Assembly (NCBI RefSeq): GCF_021412625.1
Contig: NZ_JAKCFI010000003.1
Location: 930,001 to 994,000 of the forward strand
Reading direction: 5' to 3'
DNA: 64,000 nt
Source of the DNA: Myxococcus stipitatus
Lineage (GTDB): Bacteria > Myxococcota > Myxococcia > Myxococcales > Myxococcaceae
The translations under genes were made by a program, and so were the position numbers. Every line of letters starts with the position of its first letter. Positions within the stretch are counted from its first letter, which is position 1. A model generated the notes under the pieces. The model ran no database searches. It saw only the letters and a program-made list of their open reading frames with translations, and was not told the origin of the DNA. Below are positions 27,500 through 35,889 of this stretch, piece by piece.

Positions 27500-28926
27500 A
27501 CCTCCAGACCGCTACCGCCTCCTCCGACCGCATCTGGGAGCAGGAAATCCTCCCGGCGCTCGAGCGCTACATCCGCATCCCCAACAAGTCGCCCGCCTTC
27601 GACCCGGACTGGGTGAAGGCCGGCCACATGGACGCCGCGGTGCAGCTCATCGCGGACTGGTGCCGCGCCCAGGCGCCGCACCTGCCGGGGCTCACGCTGG
27701 AGGTCATCCGCCTCCAGGACGAGCAGGGCCGTCCCCGCACCCCGGTCATCTACATGGAGGTCCCCGGCACGCGCGGCGACGACACCGTGCTGATGTATGG
27801 CCACCTGGACAAGCAGCCGGAGATGACCGGCTGGCGCGAGGGCCTGAACCCGTGGACGCCGGTGCGCGAGGGCGACAAGCTCTACGGGCGTGGTGGCGCG
27901 GATGACGGCTATTCGGCCTTCGCCTCGCTGACGGCGCTGCGCCTGCTGCGCGAGCAGGGCGTCCCCCACGCGCGCACGGTGGTGCTCATCGAGGCGTGCG
28001 AGGAGAGCGGCAGCTACGATCTGCCGGCCTACATCGAGGCGCTGGCGCCGCGCATCGGCAAGCCGTCGCTGGTGGTGTGTCTCGACTCGGGCTGCGCCAA
28101 CTACGAGCAGCTGTGGATGACGACGTCGCTGCGCGGCATGGTGGGCGGCAACCTCCGGGTGGACGTGCTCACGGAGGGCGTGCACTCCGGCGACGCCAGC
28201 GGCATCGTCGCGTCGTCCTTCCGCGTGCTGCGCCAGGTGCTCTCGCGCGTGGAGGACGAGGGGACGGGCCGCATCACCTTGCAGGCGCTGCACGTGGAGA
28301 TTCCCGAGGCCCGCCGCGAGCAGGCGAAGGCCTCCGCGAAGGTGCTGGGCGACGATGTGTTCGCCAAGTTCCCCTGGGTGCCCGGCATGCGCCCCGTGGG
28401 GGACGACGGCGTGGAGCTGGTGCTCAACCGCACCTGGCGGCCGGCGCTGTCGGTGACGGCCGTGGAGGGCATGCCGTCCCTGCAGGCCGCGGGCAACGTG
28501 TTGCGGCCCTACACCACGGTGAAGCTGTCCATGCGCATCCCGCCCCGGCTGGACGCCAAGGTCGCGCAGAAGGCGCTCAAGGACGCGCTGGAGAAGGACC
28601 CGCCGTACGGCGCGAAGGTGACGTTCGAGAGTGACAAGGCCGGCAGCGGCTGGGACGCGCCGCCCCTGGCGGACTGGCTGTCGCGCTCCTTGGAGTCCGC
28701 GTCCGCCGCGTACTTCGGCCGGCCGGTCATGGCCATGGGCGAGGGCGGCAGCATCCCCTTCATGGGCATGCTGGGCGAGCGCTTCCCGGAGGCGCAGTTC
28801 CTCATCACCGGTCTGCTCGGTCCGGGCAGCAACGCGCACGGTCCCAACGAGTTCCTGCACGTGCCCACCGGCAAGAAGCTCACCTGCTGCGTGGCCGCCG
28901 TCATCGCCGACCACTTCAAGCGGTAG
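27496..28926 (+). CDS. M20 family metallo-dipeptidase
   Basis: A 476-residue zinc dipeptidase of the M20 (CNDP/carnosinase-like) family, probably cytoplasmic since no signal peptide is seen. Motifs are 'VLMYGHLDKQPEMTGW' (metal-binding His-Leu-Asp), 'LYGRGGADDGYSAF' (bridging Asp), 'IEACEESGSYDLP' (catalytic Glu-Glu), 'GVHSGDASG' in the lid domain with its conserved His, and 'GPGSNAHGPNEF' near the C-terminus. Length is normal for the family. It overlaps the upstream lipoprotein by four bases, suggesting translational coupling. A perfect hairpin follows the stop codon. Confidence 0.92.
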   Translation: MNLQTATASSDRIWEQEILPALERYIRIPNKSPAFDPDWVKAGHMDAAVQLIADWCRAQAPHLPGLTLEVIRLQDEQGRPRTPVIYMEVPGTRGDDTVLMYGHLDKQPEMTGWREGLNPWTPVREGDKLYGRGGADDGYSAFASLTALRLLREQGVPHARTVVLIEACEESGSYDLPAYIEALAPRIGKPSLVVCLDSGCANYEQLWMTTSLRGMVGGNLRVDVLTEGVHSGDASGIVASSFRVLRQVLSRVEDEGTGRITLQALHVEIPEARREQAKASAKVLGDDVFAKFPWVPGMRPVGDDGVELVLNRTWRPALSVTAVEGMPSLQAAGNVLRPYTTVKLSMRIPPRLDAKVAQKALKDALEKDPPYGAKVTFESDKAGSGWDAPPLADWLSRSLESASAAYFGRPVMAMGEGGSIPFMGMLGERFPEAQFLITGLLGPGSNAHGPNEFLHVPTGKKLTCCVAAVIADHFKR

Positions 28927-28940
28927 GGCCGCGTGTGATT

Positions 28941-28965
28941 GGGTGGGGGCGAAGACTCCCCACCC
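28941..28965 (+). terminator. Hairpin after the M20 peptidase gene
   Basis: A perfect 8-bp stem (GGGTGGGG/CCCCACCC, arms 28941-28948 and 28958-28965) with a 9-base loop, 15 bases after the stop. It is the likely terminator of the treZ-lipoprotein-peptidase unit. Confidence 0.6.
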
Positions 28966-28974
28966 ACCCCGCAC

Positions 28975-28986
28975 GTCGATATCGAC
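28975..28986. promoter_or_regulatory. Perfect 12-base palindrome upstream of the proline-rich gene
   Basis: GTCGATATCGAC is a perfect dyad about 60 bases before the start of the next gene. It is more AT-rich in its centre than the surroundings. It could be a regulator site, but a single palindrome of this size can occur by chance. Confidence 0.25.
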
Positions 28987-29044
28987 ATGCAAGGCAATCG
29001 AAGGCTGTCTGCCCTTTCCACGAGGGGTGGAGTAGCTTTTGCGC

Positions 29045-29980
29045 ATGATCGACAAAATCAATCGCAGCCGCAGCAGGTCGCCGGTCAATCAAACGCAGCA
29101 AACCCAGTCGGCGTCCCAGCCCACGAACGTGGCGGCGCAGAACACGCCGCCACCCCCTCCTCCCGCGCCGCCACCGGCGCCGCCTCCCCCCAGCTCCTTC
29201 TCGGCCGCGAGCTCGCAGCCCGGGAAGGTCAACCTGCGGCCCAGCCCCTCCCCGGGGGCGCCGCAGCTCGGCTCCGCGTCCGCCTCCAGCCTCTTCGGCG
29301 CGAAGAAGCCGCAGGCCGCCACCGCGTCGACCTCCACCGCCTCGACCTCCTCCACGACGCAGCAGTCCCCCATCAAGCTGGGGGGGAAGGACGTCCCTGG
29401 GACGACCCAGCCCATCGCCGCCACGGGCAACTCGGGGATGGACAAGACGTACTTCCACAACTCGGGGGAGAAGTTCGGCTGGTTGGCGACCTCTCCCCAG
29501 GTCGTGGACCAGGAGATGACGGCCTACAAGAAGCTGGCCACGCTCGAGGGCATCCACCTGCCTCAGACGCTCGAGGTGCCGAGCGGGGAGAAGGGGCCGA
29601 CGACCACCAGTCAGGATGGAAAGGCGGTGCCCGAGACGGGGTACTTCATCGAGCACCTGAACATCTCGACCCAGTTCAAGCCCAAGATGCTCGCCTTGAG
29701 CGCGGAGACCCGTCCGGGGCGGGGCGCCGTCAGCACCTACAACAGCCTCTCGCCGGCCGCCCAGAAGCAGATGCACGCGGATATCCAGGCCATCAAGAAC
29801 CACATCTCCGACATCGCGGGCACCGTGGGAGAGTTGACCCTCACGCTCGACCCTTCCTCCGGGCACGTGCGTCTGCTCGACGTCGGGCCTGTCAACGGGC
29901 AGGCCGGTGGGGCGGACCTCGCGGACAAGGCCGTGAAGGGGTTGGACAACCTCCTGGCCAAGTGTCCGCCTCCCGCGTGA
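29045..29980 (+). CDS. Proline-rich protein with possible degenerate kinase-like fold
   Basis: A 311-residue protein with no recognised family. A TTG at 29039, two codons earlier, has a better-placed GGAG (six bases) than this ATG (twelve), so the start may be there. Residues about 1-125 are disordered: Gln/Ser/Asn, then a run of prolines, then Ser/Thr. From about residue 133 a compact domain appears: 'TYFHNSGEKFGWLA', 'VDQEMTAYKKLATLEGIHLP', 'ETGYFIEHLN', a helical stretch, and 'LTLTLDPSSGHVRLLDVGPV'. The order Glu-containing helix, hinge-like 'FIEHL', and terminal 'LDVGP' recalls a stripped-down protein kinase, but no clear ATP-loop Lys or HRD is present. It has no signal peptide. Third positions are less GC-biased than in its neighbours. 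The neighbouring toxin-type genes suggest an accessory region, but the role is unknown. Confidence 0.68.
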   Translation: MIDKINRSRSRSPVNQTQQTQSASQPTNVAAQNTPPPPPPAPPPAPPPPSSFSAASSQPGKVNLRPSPSPGAPQLGSASASSLFGAKKPQAATASTSTASTSSTTQQSPIKLGGKDVPGTTQPIAATGNSGMDKTYFHNSGEKFGWLATSPQVVDQEMTAYKKLATLEGIHLPQTLEVPSGEKGPTTTSQDGKAVPETGYFIEHLNISTQFKPKMLALSAETRPGRGAVSTYNSLSPAAQKQMHADIQAIKNHISDIAGTVGELTLTLDPSSGHVRLLDVGPVNGQAGGADLADKAVKGLDNLLAKCPPPA

Positions 29981-30287
29981 GGGCCCGCGCCCCGGACTTC
30001 GCCTGACGGCCCGGGTCGTGTCCCCGGGGGCAAACCCTTGCATGGGACGCGACAGTCCCCCCGACCTGGAGGGTCGGGAGGGTGAGGTGTGTCTGTCCTC
30101 CAGTTCAATCCCGCCCTGGGCGAGGCAACCGATGGGGTTGTGAGGGATTGGCGCGACCTCCTATTCCACGCCTCCCCGTCGGCTGGTCGTCGGACGACTC
30201 GTGCGCGCTCCTGGGTGGTGGGGCTGCTCGTCGGACGGTGGGCCGGACGTGAGGGCACGCAGCGTTCACCAGAATGGGAGCGATGAC
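29981..30287. other. Intergenic region upstream of the carboxylesterase
   Basis: 307 bases. A perfect 7-bp stem-loop (CCCGACC-5-GGTCGGG) at 30060-30078 may end the preceding transcript. A 65-codon frame from 30089 runs to the carboxylesterase start but lacks coding-like third positions. A weak sigma-54-like GG/GC arrangement near 30028-30042 has a poor -24 element. Confidence 0.4.
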
Positions 30288-31880
30288 ATGGCAGGCGAAA
30301 AGTCACGGGTGGTCACCACGCGGGAAGGCCAGGTCGAGGGCGCGCTGGTCGAGGGAGTGCTGGTCTTCAAGGGGATTCCATACGCGAAGCCGCCCGTGGG
30401 GAGCCGGCGCTGGAAGGCGCCGGAGCCCATGGACCCCTGGACGGGCGTGCGCCCCGCGCTGGAGTACGGGGCCGCGCCGCCGCAGAACCGGCAGGCCTGC
30501 ATCGAGACCGGCGGTGGCGACCCCGGGAAGATGAGCGAGGACTGCCTGTACCTCAACGTGTGGACGCCCCGGGCGGAGGCGGGCGCGAAGCTGCCGGTCG
30601 TCTTCTGGATTCACGGCGGCGCGTTCGTCCTCGGCGCGGGGCACCTGCCGTCGTACCAGGGCGGGCCGCTGGCGGCGAAGGACGTGGTGCTCGTCACCTT
30701 CAACTACCGGCTGGGGCACCTGGGCTTCTTCGCGCACCCGGCGCTGGAGCGGGAGAACCCGAACGGTCCGGTGAACTTCGGCCTGCTGGACCAGATCGCC
30801 GCGCTGGAGTGGGTGAACCGCAACATCGCCCAGTTCGGCGGGGACCCGGGCAACGTCACCGTGATGGGGGAGTCCGCGGGCGCCAAGAGCGTGCTGGCGC
30901 TGTACGCGTCGCCGCTGGTGAAGGACAAGCAGTACTTCCGGCGGGGCGTGGCGCTCAGCTCCTACGTCCTCAACGAGCTGCCGCGGGAGGAGGCGGTGGC
31001 GCGCGGCGCCCTCTTCGCCAACGACCTGGGACTGACGGGCGACGAGGTCACCATGGAGCAGCTGCGGGCGCTGCCGGGGGATGACTTCTGGATGCGCTCG
31101 CCCGGGACGGTCATCTCGCCCTCCTCCGTGGTGGGGGACCCGGTGCTGCCCCGGACGATTCGCGCCGCGTTCCGCGACGACCAGGCGGCGAAGCTGCCGC
31201 TCATCGTGGGCAACACCAGCTACGACTCGAGCGTGGCGGTGGCCTTCGGCATCAACCCCAAGGACATCATCGACCGGTTGGGCAACCTCGCGGGCCTGGT
31301 GCGTCCCTTCTACCCGGACGTGACGGACGACGAGGCGCTGGGCCGGCGTGTCTGCACCGACTTCGTGTTCGCCGTGGTGCCCAGGTTGGTGGGGGACCAC
31401 CTGTCGCGGCACGCGCCGGTGTACCGCTGCTTCTTCGACTACACGGCGGTGCGGCTGCGTCCGGAGTACCCGCACGGCGTGCCGCATGGCCTGGACGTCC
31501 CCTGGTTCCTCTTCACCGAGGACATCTGCCCGCCCAACGGGGGCAAGTTGGAGGAGGAGGACCGCCAGTTCGCGCGGCGGTTGCAGACGCACCTGCTCCA
31601 GTTCTTCCGTGACGGCAATCCGGGCAGCAGTGAGCAGCTCACGTGGGAGCCCCACGTCAGCACCCGCGACGCCGCGCTCGTGCTGGGCGAGGAGGTCCTG
31701 CTGGCGCAGCCCTACCGGAAGGACCTGCTGGGGCTCGCGGCGCTCGCGGTGGGGCTGGGCCTCATCGACAACGCCGCGCGCCCGCCCGCGGGACGCAGCT
31801 CCACGCCGCCAGCCCCGTTCGCCGCGGCCACCTACGGCCGGGCGAGCCAGGGCACGAAGGCGGCCGGTGGCCGGGGCTGA
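30288..31880 (+). CDS. Type-B carboxylesterase (alpha/beta hydrolase)
   Basis: A 530-residue esterase of the carboxylesterase/para-nitrobenzyl esterase family. The ATG at 30288 has GGGAG eight bases upstream. The family signature EDCLYLNVWTP and oxyanion segment 'FWIHGGAFVLGAG' are present, with nucleophile Ser196 in VMGESAGA and His400 in VPHGLDVPWFLF. The acid position, usually Glu, reads as Asp313 (NTSYDSSV), a known variation. There is no signal peptide, so it is likely cytoplasmic. The last 45 residues are a Leu/Ala then Pro/Ala-rich tail not typical of the family. Physiological ester substrate unknown. Confidence 0.9.
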   Translation: MAGEKSRVVTTREGQVEGALVEGVLVFKGIPYAKPPVGSRRWKAPEPMDPWTGVRPALEYGAAPPQNRQACIETGGGDPGKMSEDCLYLNVWTPRAEAGAKLPVVFWIHGGAFVLGAGHLPSYQGGPLAAKDVVLVTFNYRLGHLGFFAHPALERENPNGPVNFGLLDQIAALEWVNRNIAQFGGDPGNVTVMGESAGAKSVLALYASPLVKDKQYFRRGVALSSYVLNELPREEAVARGALFANDLGLTGDEVTMEQLRALPGDDFWMRSPGTVISPSSVVGDPVLPRTIRAAFRDDQAAKLPLIVGNTSYDSSVAVAFGINPKDIIDRLGNLAGLVRPFYPDVTDDEALGRRVCTDFVFAVVPRLVGDHLSRHAPVYRCFFDYTAVRLRPEYPHGVPHGLDVPWFLFTEDICPPNGGKLEEEDRQFARRLQTHLLQFFRDGNPGSSEQLTWEPHVSTRDAALVLGEEVLLAQPYRKDLLGLAALAVGLGLIDNAARPPAGRSSTPPAPFAAATYGRASQGTKAAGGRG

Positions 31881-31906
31881 AGCCGCGTCGGAGAGGGTGA
31901 CGTCGT

Positions 31907-31935
31907 GCCGGCGCCGGGTTTTCACTGGCGCCGGC
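31907..31935. terminator. Hairpin between convergent genes
   Basis: A perfect 9-bp stem (GCCGGCGCC/GGCGCCGGC) with an 11-base loop lies between the carboxylesterase stop (31880) and the SMI1/KNR4 gene stop (31962). It is a candidate bidirectional terminator. Confidence 0.6.
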
Positions 31936-31961
31936 CGCGTCCTCCCCCATCCCCTCGAGCG

Positions 31962-32414
31962 TCAGCCGGGCAACCACCAGAGCTGATTCTCGGATTGCAA
32001 CGTGCGCTCCAGCCACACGCGGAACGATGGGGCGATGACCTCGACCAGCCGCGGATAGGTTTCGTGAAAGGCGTCGAGGATGGGATGGGGGCCCCCGGGC
32101 CGTGCCACATCCACCAGGTTGAAGTCGGAGTCCCCGAGGTAGACGAGCGTCCACCAGGATGCCGCTCCCATCGAGTCGTCGTCCTTGCCGCGCAGCTCCA
32201 CCCGGGCCCGGCGGATTTCATCGAGCCGCAGGATGCGGAACTTCTCGTGAGGGAAGGGGCGGAAGAGGGTCGCGCCGTCGCAGCGCAGGTAGAACGCGCG
32301 CAAGTCCTCATCCAGATGCCACCCGGAGTGGGCCTCGAACGCCTCGACTCGCGCCTGGGTCGCGGGGGGATTCGGGTAGTGGTGCGCCGCGATTTCGTCC
32401 AGGAGCTGGTGCAT
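31962..32414 (-). CDS. SMI1/KNR4 family protein, probable immunity protein
   Basis: A 150-residue cytoplasmic protein with the SMI1/KNR4 (SUKH) pattern: N-terminal helix region MHQLLDEIAAHH, 'VEAFEAHSGWHLDEDLRAFYLRCDGATLF', 'FRILRLDEIRRA', a 'LVYLGDSDFNLVDVARPG' segment and C-terminal 'SFRVWLERTL'. Proteins of this superfamily are established immunity proteins for polymorphic nuclease toxins. The ATG at 32414 is four bases after the stop of the lipoprotein gene, and its ribosome-binding site (TAGGA) overlaps that stop, so translation is probably coupled. That gives a toxin-then-immunity order. The target is presumably the C-terminal domain of the lipoprotein. Confidence 0.85.
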   Translation of the reverse strand: MHQLLDEIAAHHYPNPPATQARVEAFEAHSGWHLDEDLRAFYLRCDGATLFRPFPHEKFRILRLDEIRRARVELRGKDDDSMGAASWWTLVYLGDSDFNLVDVARPGGPHPILDAFHETYPRLVEVIAPSFRVWLERTLQSENQLWWLPG

Positions 32415-32418
32415 GTTC

Positions 32419-33072
32419 CTAGTCTGCATAAGGCCTGTCCGGACCGACGGTCTTCCAGCGCGGATCGCCCGCGTAGCACTGTGGATATGCCGTGTTGTAC
32501 GTCTCGTGCACGTCCCGGGGGACAGGCAGGACGTTGTTCCGTGCGGTCGGGTGACCTCCGTGGAAGAGGTCTCGGACGTGATGCCCTGGCCACATCTCGC
32601 CGCCCGCCGAGCTGGGCCAGGCTCCAAACTCCTCGGCCCACGTCGTGCGGAAACCCTCGCGTGCGTTGTTCCAGATGCGGCGCAGGGCTCGACCGTCCGT
32701 CGTCGCGTAGTCGCAGCAGCAGGCCGTGATGGCAACGCGCGTCCCTCCTTCCGCGGGGAAGATGCCCAGGAACCGTCCCTGCCAGTCGCCCTTGATGTCG
32801 GCCAGCCAGATGCAGCCGCGCAGGGTGTGTCCCTCGTATCCGCACTTCCTCTCGCACCGCTGCATCCACGCAGCGGAGCACGCCCAGGGGCCGTAGTAGA
32901 TGGCCGTCGTCACCGTCGAGCCGTCGGGCAGCATGACAGGAGGGCCGACCCACTTCGCGGACGCGGACGGCGCGCCCACGGCACCCATGGTGGCGGAGCC
33001 GCACGCACCGAGGCACAGCAGGGGCGCCACGGCAATCAGGCCCCTTCCTCGCCACGTGCTCGTGATTTTCAC
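32419..33072 (-). CDS. Cys-rich lipoprotein with HNH-like C-terminus, candidate SitA-type toxin
   Basis: A 217-residue predicted lipoprotein starting at GTG 33072, with the signal STWRGRGLIAVAPLLCLGAC (lipobox LGAC, Cys24). The middle carries many cysteines (including CEKC-like 'CERKCGYEG' and 'ITACCCDY'), probably disulphide-bonded outside the cytoplasm. The last 60 residues contain GHHVRDLFHGG, an Asn in 'RNNVLPVP', and a His in 'RDVHETYN', the His-His-Asn-His spacing seen in HNH/GHH-type nuclease toxins, ending 'CYAGDPRWKTVGPDRPY'. With an SMI1/KNR4 gene directly downstream, the pair fits the lipoprotein toxin/immunity logic of Myxococcus SitA/SitI, which move between siblings by outer-membrane exchange. 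Nuclease activity and membership in Sit families are inferences. Confidence 0.75.
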   Translation of the reverse strand: MKITSTWRGRGLIAVAPLLCLGACGSATMGAVGAPSASAKWVGPPVMLPDGSTVTTAIYYGPWACSAAWMQRCERKCGYEGHTLRGCIWLADIKGDWQGRFLGIFPAEGGTRVAITACCCDYATTDGRALRRIWNNAREGFRTTWAEEFGAWPSSAGGEMWPGHHVRDLFHGGHPTARNNVLPVPRDVHETYNTAYPQCYAGDPRWKTVGPDRPYAD

Positions 33073-33327
33073 GCACGAGGGAGGATATCGCAGGCGGCGA
33101 GAGGCCTCCCTCGCCGGGGGCTCCGTCTTCCGCGGGGCGCTTCTCCACCCACACCCGCGTCATCGGTACCCCGGGTCGTTCGCGTCACGGGGTGTCGTGA
33201 TGCCTCGCACGCGCCTCAGGCATGACGACCACCCCGCGCGTCAGGCGGTCCCACCCGGGAGTCGCACGGGCCCCTGCCGCGCCGGCGCGGTGTTCCCACC
33301 CCGCCGGCACAGGCCCGAAGCGGCCGC

Positions 33328-34995
33328 TCAGCGGCCCGTCTTGATGCCCAGGTTGCCGCCCTGCTGCGACGAGGAGCCGGGCCGCTTCGTGCCCGTGCCG
33401 GACGGGGGCCTGGCGCTCCCGCCCTGCTGGCGCCGCAGCTCCAGGCGCAGCTCGTCGTCGGCCGCGGACACCTCGCGCGTCACCGGCTCGTAGCCGGTGA
33501 GCTCCAGCGTCACCGCCACGTTGGGCGCGCCCTTCTCCAGCTGCAGCGTCATGGGCGTCACGCCCCGCGCCGCGCCGTCGATGCTCACCGTGGCGCCGGC
33601 CGGACTCGTGACGACCGCCAGCGCCACCGTCTGGCCCTCCTCCTCCACCGGAGGCGGGGTGGGCCGCGTGGGCGCCGGAGGCGGCGCGGTGGGCTGCTCC
33701 CGCTCCACGTGGACCGGCTGCGCCACGGGCTGCGTGGGCAGCGGCGTCGCGCCCGCCGGGCCGCGCAGCGCGACGAGCGCCCCCGCCGCCAGCAGCAGGC
33801 CCGCGCCCGCCGCCACCACGGGCACCAGGGGGATGCGCCGTCCCGCCGGCTCCGCCATTCGGTCCAGCGGCGCGGTGCCACGCGTCCGGTCGCTCACCAG
33901 CGCTCCGCCCTGCTGCCGCGCGCCCGTCCCCGAGCCGCCGCTCTTGGGCTGCACCCGCGAGGGCACCGTGCGCTGCCCCGGCCCACCCGGCACCCCGCTC
34001 AACGAGGAGTTGGAGCGCGAGTCCAGGTCCGCGTCCTCCGCCAGCTGGTCCAGCTTCGCCGGGTCCGTCTCCGTGGCGATGCGCTCGGCGTACAGGTCCC
34101 GCAGGTGCGCGGACAGGTGCGCGCTGCTCGACGGCAGCCGCAGGTTCAACGCGTAGTCCTCCAACGCCAGGCGGAACGCGCCGCAGTCCGGGTAGCGCTC
34201 CTCCGGCGTGGGCGCCAACGCCTTGAGCACCACCTCGTCCAGGCCGGGCGGCAGCTTCGGGTTGAGCTGCGACGGCTTCGGCACCTGGCAGTCCTTCACC
34301 AGCCGCAGCGTCATCAGGTCCGAGTCACCCTTGAACAGCCGCTTGCCCGTCAACAGCTCCCACATCACCACGCCCAGCGCGAACTGGTCGCTGCGCGCGT
34401 CCATGGGCAGCCCGCCCGCCTGTTCGGGCGACATATAGGGGTACTTCCCCTTCAGCACGCCCGTGGCCGTGTTGGCGCTGCTGGTGGCCGCCTTCGCCAC
34501 GCCGAAGTCGATGACCTTCACCCCGCCGTCGAAGCCGACGAGGATGTTCTGCGGCGAGACGTCCCGGTGCACCAGGTGCATGGGCCGGCCCTGCGGGTCG
34601 CGGGCCTGGTGCGCGTAGTGGAGCCCCGCCGCCGCGTCCGCGATGACGCGCAGAATCAAGCCCACCGACAGCGGCTTGTTCTGCGCCCGCGCGAACTTGT
34701 CGAGCCGCCGCACGTCGTCGCCCTGGACGTACTCCATGGCCAGGCAGTGCCGGCCTTCTATCTGCGTCAGGTCGAGAATCGTGATGAGGTTGGGGTGCGT
34801 CAGCCGCGCCACCAACCCCGCCTCGTCCAGGAACATCGAGAGGAACTCGTCGTCCTCGGCGAGGTGCGGCAGGATGAGCTTCAGGACGACCAGCCGCTCG
34901 AATCCCGTGCCGTGCTCACGGGCCAGGAAGACCTGACCCATTCCGCCGGACGCAATCTTCCGCAACAACTCGTACTTACCGAATGGAACCGCCAT
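33328..34995 (-). CDS. Ser/Thr protein kinase with PEGA domain
   Basis: A 555-residue membrane-anchored Hanks-type kinase, a class greatly expanded in myxobacteria. The kinase domain fills residues about 7-285: G-loop IASGGMGQVFLA, 'VVLKLIL' (ATP Lys), 'MEYVQGDD' hinge, HRDVSPQNILV catalytic loop, DFGVAKA, and 'PYMSPEQAGG'. A Ser/Pro/Gly-rich juxtamembrane linker follows, then one transmembrane segment (about 388-410, LVPVVAAGAGLLLAAGALVAL). Outside lies a Pro-rich stretch and a PEGA domain (about 455-505, 'TSPAGATVSIDGAARGVTP'). All catalytic residues are intact, so it is probably active. Signals and targets are unknown. Confidence 0.94.
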   Translation of the reverse strand: MAVPFGKYELLRKIASGGMGQVFLAREHGTGFERLVVLKLILPHLAEDDEFLSMFLDEAGLVARLTHPNLITILDLTQIEGRHCLAMEYVQGDDVRRLDKFARAQNKPLSVGLILRVIADAAAGLHYAHQARDPQGRPMHLVHRDVSPQNILVGFDGGVKVIDFGVAKAATSSANTATGVLKGKYPYMSPEQAGGLPMDARSDQFALGVVMWELLTGKRLFKGDSDLMTLRLVKDCQVPKPSQLNPKLPPGLDEVVLKALAPTPEERYPDCGAFRLALEDYALNLRLPSSSAHLSAHLRDLYAERIATETDPAKLDQLAEDADLDSRSNSSLSGVPGGPGQRTVPSRVQPKSGGSGTGARQQGGALVSDRTRGTAPLDRMAEPAGRRIPLVPVVAAGAGLLLAAGALVALRGPAGATPLPTQPVAQPVHVEREQPTAPPPAPTRPTPPPVEEEGQTVALAVVTSPAGATVSIDGAARGVTPMTLQLEKGAPNVAVTLELTGYEPVTREVSAADDELRLELRRQQGGSARPPSGTGTKRPGSSSQQGGNLGIKTGR

Positions 34996-35094
34996 GATGT
35001 GGGAGCCAGGATATCTCCCTTTCTCACCCGGCGGGAAATGCCCAGTCGTCTGTCACCCCACATTGACACCCAACAGTAGGGGCGCGGGTAGGAC

Positions 35095-35856
35095 TCAGGC
35101 CTTCATCTTGTAGCCGCTGCGGAGCACGAAATAGGTGACGGCGGTGGCCGCCAGGGCGACGCCCAGGAGGATGCCTCCTCCGTACAGCGGCGAATACATG
35201 CTGCGGCCGAGCATCCCGTACCGCAGCCCCTCCACCATGTAGACCATGGGGTTGAAGAGGCTGATGGTGTTCCACGGCGCGGGCAGCTCCCGGACCGAAT
35301 AGAAGACGCCGCCCAGGAACGTCAGCGGCAGCATGACGAAGGTGGGGAAGAAGTTGATCTGCTCGAACTTCTCCGCCCACACGGCGGCGAGCATGCCCAG
35401 CACGCTGAAGACGTAGGACGAGACGAGCAGGAAGTAGGCGGCCACCCAGGCGTGCTCCAGGCTGAAGCCCGTGAACAGCGTGGCCACGGCCCAGGTGAGG
35501 CCGCCCACCACGAGCCCGCGCACCATGGCGCCGCCGATGAAGCCCGCCATCAGCTCGCCGGGCCCCAGCGGCGCCACCAGCAGGTCCACCACCGTGCCCT
35601 GAATCTTGGTGATGAACAGCGACGAGGAGCTGTTGAGGAAGGCGTTGTTGGCGATGCCCAGGAACACCAGGCCCGGCACGATGAAGTGCAGGTAGGGCGA
35701 GCCCTCCACCGTGTGGATGCGGCTGGAGATGGAGTAGCCGAAGACGATGAAGTACAGCGTGGTGCTGATGAGCGGTGAGAGGACGGTCTGTCCCGGCACG
35801 CGCATGAAGCGCCGGACCTCCTTCACGAACAGCGTCTGCATCCCGAGGACGTTCAT
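35095..35856 (-). CDS. ABC-2 type exporter permease
   Basis: A 253-residue inner-membrane protein with about six hydrophobic segments. The N-terminal 'LFVKEVRRFMRVPGQTVLSPLISTTLYFIVFG' and the 'MLPLTFLGGVFYSVRELP' loop are typical of the ABC-2 permease family (DrrB/NodJ-like). It follows the ATPase gene by 33 bases on the same strand and clearly forms one exporter with it. The substrate may be a lipid, polymer or small molecule, and the sequence does not tell which. Confidence 0.92.
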   Translation of the reverse strand: MNVLGMQTLFVKEVRRFMRVPGQTVLSPLISTTLYFIVFGYSISSRIHTVEGSPYLHFIVPGLVFLGIANNAFLNSSSSLFITKIQGTVVDLLVAPLGPGELMAGFIGGAMVRGLVVGGLTWAVATLFTGFSLEHAWVAAYFLLVSSYVFSVLGMLAAVWAEKFEQINFFPTFVMLPLTFLGGVFYSVRELPAPWNTISLFNPMVYMVEGLRYGMLGRSMYSPLYGGGILLGVALAATAVTYFVLRSGYKMKA

Positions 35857-35889
35857 GGGTGATGTGCGGGCGTGGGGGCGATGGGGTGG

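Noticed and set aside
30028..30042. Sigma-54-like sequence (GG...TTGCA)
   Set aside because: Only the GG of the -24 element matches, and it lies about 250 bases before the next gene.
30089..30286. 65-codon frame ending at the carboxylesterase start
   Set aside because: GC3 is near background and no family is seen; the closeness to the next start is probably chance.
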